A DNA stretch of 64,000 nucleotides from Chloroflexota bacterium. Lineage in GTDB: Bacteria > Chloroflexota > Anaerolineae > Anaerolineales > Anaerolineaceae. This document shows, in pieces, positions 54,470-62,011 of the stretch. The translations under genes and the position numbers were made by a program. Within the stretch, counting starts at the first letter, position 1. Every line of letters starts with the position of its first letter. Where the stretch lies: assembly GCA_004347695.1 (NCBI GenBank), contig SLTK01000003.1, forward strand, positions 59,898 to 123,897. Direction: 5' to 3'. Under the pieces are notes generated by a model. That model did no database searches and was not told where the DNA came from. It was given only the letters and a program-made list of their open reading frames with translations.

Positions 54470-55498
54470 GTGACTCTTCCCAACGATCCCCTTAAAGAAC
54501 CGGTCTGGAAGTTTCGCGGCTACGAGTTGCGCCCCTCTGAATTTACCACCGCCATGGTGCATTACTACCGCGCCGAGATCCAGCGCAGCAACATCTGGCG
54601 CAACCGCCTGGATGCCACCACCAACTGGGCGGTCATCTCCACCGGCGCGGCGCTCTCGTTTGCGCTTGCCAGTCCGGACAATCATTACGGCGTCATTATC
54701 CTGACCTCCCTGCTGGTAACGCTTTTCTTATGGATCGAGGCGCGCCGCTATCGCTACTACGAGTTGTGGAGTTTCCGCGCCCGGCTGGTGGAAACCGATT
54801 TCTTTGCCGCCATGCTGGTGCCTCCCTTTTCGCCGCATGCCGAGTGGGCAGAAAGCCTGGCGGATTCGCTGCTGAACCCGGAATTTCCCATTTCCATGCT
54901 CGAAGCGATTGGCCGCCGCCTGCGGCGCAACTATATCTTTATCTACTTCATCCTGGGGCTGGCCTGGGTGATGAAGATTTATTTGCACCCAACCCCGGCG
55001 CTCTCCTGGGATGATTTCATTCAACGCGCTGCCCTGGGGTCGATCAGCGGTCAAACCGTCTTTCTGGCAGGCATCATTTTTACCGGGTTCATGCTGCTTT
55101 TGGCGTTGTTCACCATCCGGCTGGGTCAAACCAGCGGCGAAGTGCTGCCCAAGTTTGATTTTATGGATGTGGAAGGCGACACCACGCCGCTCAAAAGACG
55201 CACTCCATTGCAGCGTAAACGCCGCCAGTTATTGGTGTGGATCATCACCGATAAGCCGGACGAGATTGGCAAGACGATCATGAGCAAAATGGCGCGCGGG
55301 GTTACCTCGCTGCCTGGCACCGGGCTGTACACTCATCAACCGCATACCATCCTGATGGTGGCGGTAACCGTCACCGAGGTAGCGGAGTTGAAGGCGATCG
55401 TCCAGAATATCGACCCGAACGCTTTTGTGGTGGTCAACCCCGCCCGCGATATTTTTGGCAAAGGATTCCAGGAACTTAAGGGCGAGAAACAAGCGTGA
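54470..55498 (+). CDS. DUF2270 membrane protein with C-terminal DUF2179-like domain
   Basis: The 342-residue protein begins with a cytosolic segment (FRGYELRPSEFTTAMVHYYRAEIQRSNIWRNRLD pattern of DUF2270), has two helices (about 63-95), two more around 150-215, and a C-terminal soluble domain of about 100 residues (QLLVWIITDKPDEIGKTIM, VAVTVTEVAELKAIVQNIDP, GFQEL) like the nucleotide-binding DUF2179 tail of YitT proteins. The GTG at 54470 has GGAGG 7 bases upstream. It is divergent from dtxR. Confidence 0.82.
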   Translation: MTLPNDPLKEPVWKFRGYELRPSEFTTAMVHYYRAEIQRSNIWRNRLDATTNWAVISTGAALSFALASPDNHYGVIILTSLLVTLFLWIEARRYRYYELWSFRARLVETDFFAAMLVPPFSPHAEWAESLADSLLNPEFPISMLEAIGRRLRRNYIFIYFILGLAWVMKIYLHPTPALSWDDFIQRAALGSISGQTVFLAGIIFTGFMLLLALFTIRLGQTSGEVLPKFDFMDVEGDTTPLKRRTPLQRKRRQLLVWIITDKPDEIGKTIMSKMARGVTSLPGTGLYTHQPHTILMVAVTVTEVAELKAIVQNIDPNAFVVVNPARDIFGKGFQELKGEKQA

Positions 55499-55579
55499 TG
55501 CCGGGTTTGCATTGAACTAAATCGAAGTTACATGCGCTCGCTTGCAAAAGCCAGCCGCCACGGGCTCATGCTGTGGTTG

Positions 55580-56149
55580 TTATTCCGCTTCAAGATCTTT
55601 GCGGGTCGTCTGCGCTTCGAACGCGTCCAGGTTGCTTTCTGGCGATTCCACATCCACCGCACCGGCAAATGGCCAGCGCTTGCGGGCGGCTGCCAGCAAT
55701 TCCGGCCGAACAGTGACAAGCGCCACCTGGTAGGCGCGCGAGTTGAGTGCTTTTAGCCCGGCATTCCACCCCTGGCCTGCCTCTAATTCGAGCGGGCCCA
55801 ATTCATCCACGACCAGCATATCGCAGGGGATTGCGCTGCTCAATATCTGGTTGCCCCATGCCAGAGCAATCGGGTCATAAACCCATCGCTGCCGGTGTGA
55901 TAGTCCGCCATCCGGATCAACCGGTCGGCGGGCAAAAAGGCGGCTTTCTCCACTGCGCAAGTCTAGCGCCTCGATGCCGGTTTTATCTCCACCGTCGAAA
56001 ACTGCCGGCGAAACAACGCCGGCAACATCCCAGCCCAGCGACTTGGCCTCAGCAGCCAGCCGGCGGCACAGGGTAGTCTTTCCGGAGCCGCGCGGCCCGG
56101 TCAGAATCCACAAATGACCATTTACCGGTGATTCGATCTTTGTACTCAT
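55580..56149 (-). CDS. THEP1-like nucleoside-triphosphatase
   Basis: The 189-residue P-loop protein has Walker A GPRGSGKTT, a Walker B-type DELGPLEL segment and VALVTVRPELLAAARKRWP near the end, the layout of the THEP1 NTPase family. Reaction: hydrolysis of NTP to NDP, with cellular role unclear. No cofactor-synthesis neighbour is present. It converges with the DUF2270 gene. Confidence 0.85.
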   Translation of the reverse strand: MSTKIESPVNGHLWILTGPRGSGKTTLCRRLAAEAKSLGWDVAGVVSPAVFDGGDKTGIEALDLRSGESRLFARRPVDPDGGLSHRQRWVYDPIALAWGNQILSSAIPCDMLVVDELGPLELEAGQGWNAGLKALNSRAYQVALVTVRPELLAAARKRWPFAGAVDVESPESNLDAFEAQTTRKDLEAE

Positions 56150-56328
56150 TGTTAATTATTTTGCCACAAAATTCGCTGGAAATATTAAAAAATCCAACAA
56201 TATTTTTCGAGCTGGTTGTTCAACATGTCCATTAACAGGCAACTTCGACAAGAATGGTAACTTTACCAGTCTGGCTGCGACTTAAAGATTGACCGTTAAT
56301 CGTATACATATCGATATTGGAGGAACGA

Positions 56329-57570
56329 ATGAAGGTTACACACAAATTCTTAATCGTTACCGTGGCTTTTCTGGCAATTGTGGGTGTTTTTGCTCTACTG
56401 GGCAACGTCAATCAATCAGCCAGGGCCGCATTTTCAATTCCATTTGGTTCCAGCCAGAAAGTCAACTCTGCGGATGCGCCTAAATTAGGTGTGGTCGAGT
56501 TGAAGGGAACGGTGGATTCCATCCAGGCGGATAGCTACACCGTCAGTGGCCTGACCTTCCGCTTCGACACGCTGACCATCATCAGCGGCGCACCGGTTGT
56601 GGGCGACAGCGTCGAGGTTAAGGCGCTGCTGCTCCCCGACCTGACCCGTTATGCGTTGAAGATCGAGCTGCAGGATGAGGTGGTAAGCGTTCCCAGCTTC
56701 GAGTTCCACGGCCTGGTAGAGGCAATGGCAGCCGACGTGTGGACTGTTTCCGGTGAACAGGTACAGGTCACGGTAGATACGGCGATCGATGCCGATATCG
56801 CCGCGGGTGCGCTGGTTGAGGTCAAAGGTAAAGTGGCCGGCGGGCTGATGGTCGCTGGCTCCATTGAACTCGAGGAAAGCATGCCCGGCGCAGTGGGTAC
56901 TGAAGTTGAAATATTTGGCACGATCGAATCCTTCACCGGCACGGTGTATGTGGTTGGCGGTAAGACGGTAAATACCGACGCAGCGACCGAAATCACCGGT
57001 GTGTTGGCGGTGGGCAGCTTTGTCAAAATCCATGCCGCCTTGAACGCCGACGGAACTTTCCAGGCTCGCGAGATCGAGCTGGTGACCGAACCCACAGCGG
57101 AACCTGGCGACGATGATGACCAGGACGAGGACCAGGGCGACGATCAAGACGACCAGGATGACCAGGACGAGGATATGGATGAAGAAGAAGTCAAGCTCAC
57201 CGGCGTACTGGAATCCATGACGGCTGGTCTGTGGGTGGTTGACGGCGTCAGCTTTATGGTCGATTCGTCCACCAAGATCGAGGGCGATATCCAGGTGGGC
57301 GACACCGTAAAAATTGAAGGGCATGTCCAGAGCGACGGCACTACGGTTCTGGCACACGAAATCGAGCTGGAAGAAGACACATCCATCGGTTCTGACGATG
57401 ACTCCGAGGACTCGGATGACAATTCGGGATCATCTGGGTCGGGTGACGATGACTCCGGGGACGATGATGACGGCGGCGATGACAGCGGTCACGGCGATGA
57501 CGACGATGAGGATGAGGATGACGACGACGTTGTTGTAGAGCTGTCCGTTTCTGCCGGCCTGCAACCCTGA
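56329..57570 (+). CDS. Exported DUF5666 repeat protein with acidic linkers
   Basis: The 413-residue protein has an N-terminal hydrophobic segment (about 8-25) and four DUF5666-like domains of 60-75 residues, each built from GTVDSIQADSYTVSG-type, VGDSVEVKA-type and ARKIEL-type strands (for example VELKGTVDSI, FHGLVEAMAADVWTVSG, IFGTIESFTGTVYVVGG, LTGVLESMTAGLWVVDG). Two very acidic Asp/Glu/Gln stretches (about 260-287 and 350-405) could bind calcium. The ATG is at 56329 after GGAGGAACGA. It precedes a second ECF sigma gene. Confidence 0.8.
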   Translation: MKVTHKFLIVTVAFLAIVGVFALLGNVNQSARAAFSIPFGSSQKVNSADAPKLGVVELKGTVDSIQADSYTVSGLTFRFDTLTIISGAPVVGDSVEVKALLLPDLTRYALKIELQDEVVSVPSFEFHGLVEAMAADVWTVSGEQVQVTVDTAIDADIAAGALVEVKGKVAGGLMVAGSIELEESMPGAVGTEVEIFGTIESFTGTVYVVGGKTVNTDAATEITGVLAVGSFVKIHAALNADGTFQAREIELVTEPTAEPGDDDDQDEDQGDDQDDQDDQDEDMDEEEVKLTGVLESMTAGLWVVDGVSFMVDSSTKIEGDIQVGDTVKIEGHVQSDGTTVLAHEIELEEDTSIGSDDDSEDSDDNSGSSGSGDDDSGDDDDGGDDSGHGDDDDEDEDDDDVVVELSVSAGLQP

Positions 57571-57613
57571 AAGATGTTTCCTGTACATTAATAATCGACT
57601 GTAAGGTTGAGCT

Positions 57614-57644
57614 CCTGTGGGGCGGATTCCTTCCGCCCCACAGG
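57614..57644. terminator. Terminator-like hairpin after the DUF5666 gene
   Basis: Perfect 13-bp arms CCTGTGGGGCGGA and TCCGCCCCACAGG around TTCCT, 43 bases after the stop. No T-run, so it may be a dispersed hairpin instead. Confidence 0.5.
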
Positions 57645-57693
57645 TACGTCGATGTTCATCTGCCGCAGCAATTTTGACATCGGTTTTTCGCCA

Positions 57694-57725
57694 AATTCAT
57701 CGGTTATACTTTAAACCGATGAATT
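57694..57725. promoter_or_regulatory. 12-bp inverted repeat spanning the start of the second ECF sigma gene
   Basis: AATTCATCGGTT (57694-57705) and AACCGATGAATT (57714-57725) are perfect complements with an 8-base spacer. The right arm contains the start codon ATG (57719-57721) and the left arm meets a TATACT hexamer (57705-57710). It could be an operator or an RNA hairpin masking the start. Confidence 0.7.
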
Positions 57726-58282
57726 ATTCACTCAGTCCGGATATGGATATCGACGGCCTTCTCGCGCGCGCTCATCAGTTTGACCCGCAGGCGTTGTCCC
57801 AGCTTCATGATCAACTGTATCCGCAGGTTTACCGGTATGTTGCATACCGGCTGGATGATCCTCAGGCCTGTGAGGATATTTCTTCAGAAGTGTTCCTGCG
57901 TTTGCTGGATGTACTGAAGAAAAAAGTACAGACGGTTCAATCGGCGCGCGCCTGGGTGATGGGAACCGCCAATCACCTGGTAATGGATTATTACCGCAAC
58001 AAGTACCGCCGAAAGGTGGAGAAACTGGAAAATCACGACGATTTACCGGATTACCATTCACCCGAAGGTGAAACGGAATCCAGGCAAGTTCATCAGGAAG
58101 TACAGGATGCCATGCTTAACCTGACCGATGACCAACAACACGTGATTGCTTTGCGTTTTTCACAGGAGCTTTCGCTTGAAGAAACTGCCCAGATGATGGG
58201 AAAAACGGTGAACGCCGTAAAAGTTTTACAATACCGGGCTCTGGCTGCCTTACGACGGCAACTGGACAGGAGATATATGTAA
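57719..58282 (+). CDS. ECF-type RNA polymerase sigma factor, possibly leaderless mRNA
   Basis: The 187-residue sigma factor has region 2 (LHDQLYPQVYRYVAYRLDDPQ, CEDISSEVFLRLLDVL) and region 4 (IALRFSQELSLEETAQMMG, NAVKVLQYRALAALRR helix-turn-helix). The ATG at 57719 gives a standard length, yet no Shine-Dalgarno precedes it; TATACT at 57705 would start transcription at or next to the ATG. The stop is followed directly by GTG of a DUF5667/5666 membrane protein, a likely anti-sigma partner. Confidence 0.9.
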   Translation: MNYSLSPDMDIDGLLARAHQFDPQALSQLHDQLYPQVYRYVAYRLDDPQACEDISSEVFLRLLDVLKKKVQTVQSARAWVMGTANHLVMDYYRNKYRRKVEKLENHDDLPDYHSPEGETESRQVHQEVQDAMLNLTDDQQHVIALRFSQELSLEETAQMMGKTVNAVKVLQYRALAALRRQLDRRYM

Positions 58283-59398
58283 GTGACGCAACATTTGGAA
58301 ACCTATTCGCTTCTCGAAAATTGTCTGGCCCGCCTGAATGCCGGCGAGGATTTGGAATTAATCCTGGCCCAATACCCGCAGCAGGCCGCTCAATTACGTC
58401 CTTTGCTGGCAGCCGCATTGAGGGCCCGCCAGAGTGGAAGGCCGCTGCGTATCCCTGCTTCAGCACAGATTGACAGCCGCACGCGCTTTTTAGCGGAAGC
58501 TCAGCGCCGCCAGAGTCAGCCGAAGTCTTTCTTACCGCGGCTGAATTTTGCCGGAGCGCTGGTGACTGCGCTTGTGCTGCTCTTTGCCGGAATTTTTGGT
58601 ACCAGCCTGGCATCGGCGAAAACAATTCCTGGCGAGGCGCTCTATCCTTTTAAACGAGTGGTGGAGAAGGCGCAACTGGCGTTGACTACCGATCAGAGTA
58701 CCCGATTGAAACTGGAAGAGGAATTTGACCGCCGCCGGGTGGCAGAAGCGGAAGCACTGGAACAAAACGGACGCATTGAGTCCGTGCGGGTTGCCGGACC
58801 CCTGGAAGAATCAGACGATGAGACCTGGTCTGTTGGTGGGGTAAAACTTAAGCTGACAGCAGAACAGGTTGTTTTAGCTCGCACCCTGACCGGCTCGTAT
58901 ATCGAGGTGAACGGCCAAATACGAGGAGAGGAGGGCATCGAGGTTGAAAGCCTTGAATTGCGGCTATTCACCTTCTCCGGAATACTGGAAGCCATCCAGG
59001 ACACTGAGTGGACCGTCAGTGGGGTCAAAGTGCTGGTAATGGACTCCACCCAGATCACCGGCAAGCCCAAGGTTGGCAAACGGGTGGATTTAACCACCCT
59101 GCGTTATGACGAAGACTATTTCCTGGCACTGACGATACGAGTTACCGGCGGCTCGAATGGCGGCAAACTTGAAGAAACCGATAAGAGCGGCAAGAACACC
59201 GATGAACCGGTAATCACCGATATCATCGATGATGTGCCTGTGCCCACAATCGAGCTGACCAGGACGCCGGAACCCGAAAAATCCGAACCAACGCATGTGT
59301 CTGAAGAAACGAAAGGTTCCAATTCAGGTAGCGACGACAAGGAGACGGAATTGCCTGAGTTGATCGAAACGCTTTTGCCAACCAAAACACCCGATTAA
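58283..59398 (+). CDS. DUF5667/DUF5666 membrane protein, putative anti-sigma factor
   Basis: The 371-residue protein has a cytosolic N-terminus (YSLLENCLARLNAGEDLELILAQYP), a transmembrane helix (about 91-113), a DUF5667-like segment (GEALYPFKRVVEKAQLALT) and two DUF5666-like domains (about 160-290; VAGPLEESDDETWSVGGVKL, FSGILEAIQDTEWTVSGVKV). A Pro/Glu/Ser/Thr tail follows. Starts at GTG 58283, the base after the sigma stop, with AGGAG just upstream. The adjacent-gene layout fits a membrane anti-sigma factor sensing the outside. Confidence 0.8.
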   Translation: MTQHLETYSLLENCLARLNAGEDLELILAQYPQQAAQLRPLLAAALRARQSGRPLRIPASAQIDSRTRFLAEAQRRQSQPKSFLPRLNFAGALVTALVLLFAGIFGTSLASAKTIPGEALYPFKRVVEKAQLALTTDQSTRLKLEEEFDRRRVAEAEALEQNGRIESVRVAGPLEESDDETWSVGGVKLKLTAEQVVLARTLTGSYIEVNGQIRGEEGIEVESLELRLFTFSGILEAIQDTEWTVSGVKVLVMDSTQITGKPKVGKRVDLTTLRYDEDYFLALTIRVTGGSNGGKLEETDKSGKNTDEPVITDIIDDVPVPTIELTRTPEPEKSEPTHVSEETKGSNSGSDDKETELPELIETLLPTKTPD

Positions 59399-59405
59399 CT
59401 CCCGG

Positions 59406-59891
59406 CTAGACCGCTTCCCATGCCTCGCACAGGCGGCGGTAGGTGTCTTCCAGCGCTTCAGGCAGCACTCTTGCGCCTGCCAGCGTGGACATAAAATTGG
59501 TGTCCCCGGCCCAGCGTGGAACCACATGGATATGCACATGGTCTGCCACGCCAGCGCCGGCGGCTGCCCCAATATTGACGCCAACATTGAACCCTTCCGG
59601 TTTATATACCGCCCGCAATACCTGCAAGCCGCGTGAAACCAGTTCCATCATTTCCCCCCGGGTTTCCGCATCCAGCAGGTCCAGGCTGGGACGGTGAGCA
59701 TAGGATGCCACCATAATATGACCGCTGGTGTATGGATAGCGGTTTAAAATCACGAAGGCAGTTTTACCTCGACTCACAATTAAATTCGCCGGGCTGTCTT
59801 CCTGTTGCAGCGCCTGGCAAAAAATGCAGCCGGAGGTGGGTTCATTGCGCATGATGTACTCCATTCGCCAGGGCGACCACAGATGTTCCAT
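59406..59891 (-). CDS. HIT-family nucleotide-binding hydrolase
   Basis: The 161-residue protein has the histidine triad HVHIHVVPRW near residue 105 and an N-terminal CIFC zinc-like pair, as in Ap4A phosphorylase-like or FHIT-type HIT proteins. It probably acts on dinucleoside polyphosphates or nucleotidyl phosphoramidates. It converges with the preceding gene with a 7-base gap. Confidence 0.94.
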   Translation of the reverse strand: MEHLWSPWRMEYIMRNEPTSGCIFCQALQQEDSPANLIVSRGKTAFVILNRYPYTSGHIMVASYAHRPSLDLLDAETRGEMMELVSRGLQVLRAVYKPEGFNVGVNIGAAAGAGVADHVHIHVVPRWAGDTNFMSTLAGARVLPEALEDTYRRLCEAWEAV

Positions 59892-60018
59892 ACTGCTCCT
59901 GAGTGAATAAGGTTCTACCGCGAGCTATCAGGTCAACCCTCGAAGGCAGGGATGCGTTCATTGTAACAAAATCAGGCAGGTTTGACCCCGTGATTTTTGG
60001 AATATGTTTTCCCTGTAG

Positions 60019-60047
60019 TTGACACCACTCGCCTTGCAGGGTATCCT
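60019..60047 (+). promoter_or_regulatory. Promoter of xseAB operon
   Basis: TTGACA (60019-60024) and TATCCT (60042-60047) with a 17-base spacer put the transcription start within about 4 bases of the xseA ATG, so the mRNA may be nearly leaderless. Confidence 0.65.
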
Positions 60048-60057
60048 ATCCTTGTCT

Positions 60058-61281
60058 ATGGAACAGCCGCAAATCTTTGGCCCGCGCTTGTTGACCGTCA
60101 CTGAACTTTCCCAGTACCTGCGTGCCTTGATGGAGAGCGACGAAATTTTGCGCGATCTGTGGGTAAGTGGGGAAATCTCCAATCTTTCGCAACCGGCATC
60201 CGGGCATATCTATTTCACCCTTAAAGACCCTTCCTCGGCTTTGCGCTGCGTCATCTGGCGCACAACTGCTGCGCGTTTGCTGGTCCATTTACGTAATGGG
60301 CAGGCTGTCGAAGCTCATGGCGCCATCAGCCTGTACGAACGGGATGGGCAGTACCAGCTCTACATCGATTCGCTCCGGCTGGCCGGTGAAGGTTGGCTGT
60401 ATCAGGAGTTCTTGCGCCTTAAAGCGCGTCTGGAAGCCGATGGGCTTTTTGACGAAGCGCGCAAACGCCCGGTTCCCGCCTTTCCGCAGCGTATCGGCAT
60501 TGTGACCTCTGCCACCGGGGCAGCTTTGCAGGATATTCTCAACACGCTCAATCACCGCTACCCGCTGGCAGAGGTGATCCTTTCGCCCGCGCCGGTGCAG
60601 GGCGATGACGCCCCACCGAGGCTGGTGCGCGCGCTGCAGCGGTTGGAAGCTGCCGGCCCGGATGTGATTTTGATGGTGCGCGGCGGCGGTTCGCTGGAGG
60701 ACCTGTGGGCCTTCAACGACGAACGTGTGGTGCGCGCCATTGTGGCCTGCGGTGTCCCGGTCATCACCGGCATTGGCCACGAGACCGATTTCACTCTGGC
60801 GGATTTTGCAGCCGACCTGCGCGCGCCAACCCCCACCGGGGCAGCGGTGCTGGCAACGCCCGATGCCGCAGACCTGCGCGCCGCTCTGGGATCAAAACTA
60901 TTACACCTCGATAGCGCCGTGGCAGCCCTGCTGGCCTCCAACCGGCGCGACCGTACGGATTTGGAAATGCGACTGGCGCGTCTTTCCCCCCAACGCAAAG
61001 TGCAGGAGGATCGCCAACGCCTGGACGAGCTAACGGAACGCGCCCTCCGCGGCCTGGCAGCCGGTCACCGGCTGCGCCGCGCGCGCGTGGACGGCCTGGC
61101 ATCCCGGTTGCAGGCTCTCAGCCCGCTGGCAGTATTACAACGCGGGTATGCCGTGGTGCGCGGGCCGGACGGACGCATCCTGCAAAGCGTGCAGCAGGTT
61201 AAACCCGGCGACGCGATCGCGGCGCGCCTCAAGGACGGCGAACTTTCCGCACAGGTTCAGCAAGTCACCTCAATCCCCTGA
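60058..61281 (+). CDS. xseA: Exodeoxyribonuclease VII large subunit
   Basis: The 407-residue subunit has an OB-like N-terminal domain (LTVTELSQYLRALMESDEIL, LWVSGEISNLSQPASGHIYFTLKD), then the catalytic domain (RIGIVTSATGAALQDILNTL, ILMVRGGGSLEDLWAFNDE, VITGIGHETDFTLADFAADL, RAPTPTGAA). ExoVII degrades single-stranded DNA and acts in mismatch and DNA-damage repair. The ATG at 60058 begins MEQPQIFGPRLLTV. xseB follows after 14 bases. Confidence 0.96.
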   Translation: MEQPQIFGPRLLTVTELSQYLRALMESDEILRDLWVSGEISNLSQPASGHIYFTLKDPSSALRCVIWRTTAARLLVHLRNGQAVEAHGAISLYERDGQYQLYIDSLRLAGEGWLYQEFLRLKARLEADGLFDEARKRPVPAFPQRIGIVTSATGAALQDILNTLNHRYPLAEVILSPAPVQGDDAPPRLVRALQRLEAAGPDVILMVRGGGSLEDLWAFNDERVVRAIVACGVPVITGIGHETDFTLADFAADLRAPTPTGAAVLATPDAADLRAALGSKLLHLDSAVAALLASNRRDRTDLEMRLARLSPQRKVQEDRQRLDELTERALRGLAAGHRLRRARVDGLASRLQALSPLAVLQRGYAVVRGPDGRILQSVQQVKPGDAIAARLKDGELSAQVQQVTSIP

Positions 61282-61295
61282 GAAAGAGAAATCTC

Positions 61296-61538
61296 ATGGC
61301 AAAATCCCAACCGCCCGTTGAATCGCTCAGCTACGAGCAGGCCTTTCTGGAACTGGAAGGTGTGGTTTCTGCGCTGGAAGCCGGGCAGTCCAACCTGGAG
61401 GATGCTCTGGCGTTATTCGAGCGCGGCCAGGCGCTGGCTAAACGCTGCGCCGGATTGCTCGATCAGGCCGAAGTACGTGTCCACCGGCTGGCTGAAAATG
61501 AGCCCAACCTGCCCGTGGAGACAGACGAAGAGGCATAA
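61296..61538 (+). CDS. xseB: Exodeoxyribonuclease VII small subunit
   Basis: The 80-residue coiled-coil subunit has LSYEQAFLELEGVVSALEAG and LEDALALFERGQALAKRC, the family signature. It stabilises the large subunit. The final residues are acidic. It lies between xseA and a DUF212 gene, all with short gaps. Confidence 0.95.
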   Translation: MAKSQPPVESLSYEQAFLELEGVVSALEAGQSNLEDALALFERGQALAKRCAGLLDQAEVRVHRLAENEPNLPVETDEEA

Positions 61539-61544
61539 CCCGAC

Positions 61545-62000
61545 ATGGGCGAAATCTTTTCGAACCAGGTTTTGGTTTGCGCCTTGCTGGGCTGGTTTTT
61601 TGGCCAGTTCCTCAAGGTGCCGATTGAGTACCTGGTCAAGCGGCGCTGGAACTGGGCGCTATGGTTCAGCAGTGGCGGCATGCCAAGCTCGCATTCGTCG
61701 CTGATGGTGTCGACCACCCTGGCGGTCGGGTTATACCACGGTTTTGGCACGCCGCTATTTGCACTGGCATTTGCCATGTCGATGATCGTGATCTATGACG
61801 CAGCCGGGGTGCGCCGTCAGGCAGGATTCCACGCCCAGAAGATCAATATCGTTTTCGAGGAGTTGTTTCACGGGCGGCCAATTCCACAGGAGCGTTTGAT
61901 CGAAGTGCTGGGGCACACACCGCGCCAGGTACTGGGGGGTATCTTTCTGGGGGTGGTAATTACGCTGGTGGTATACGCAATCTGGCCGCCGCTGCCCTGA
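61545..62000 (+). CDS. DUF212 (divergent PAP2-like) membrane protein
   Basis: The 151-residue protein has about four hydrophobic helices with MPSSHSSLMVSTTLAVG and the conserved DAAGVRRQAGFHA segment, the divergent-PAP2/YuiD family. Whether it has phosphatase activity is unknown. It follows xseB by 6 bases. Confidence 0.9.
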   Translation: MGEIFSNQVLVCALLGWFFGQFLKVPIEYLVKRRWNWALWFSSGGMPSSHSSLMVSTTLAVGLYHGFGTPLFALAFAMSMIVIYDAAGVRRQAGFHAQKINIVFEELFHGRPIPQERLIEVLGHTPRQVLGGIFLGVVITLVVYAIWPPLP

Positions 62001-62011
62001 TGAATAGCCTG

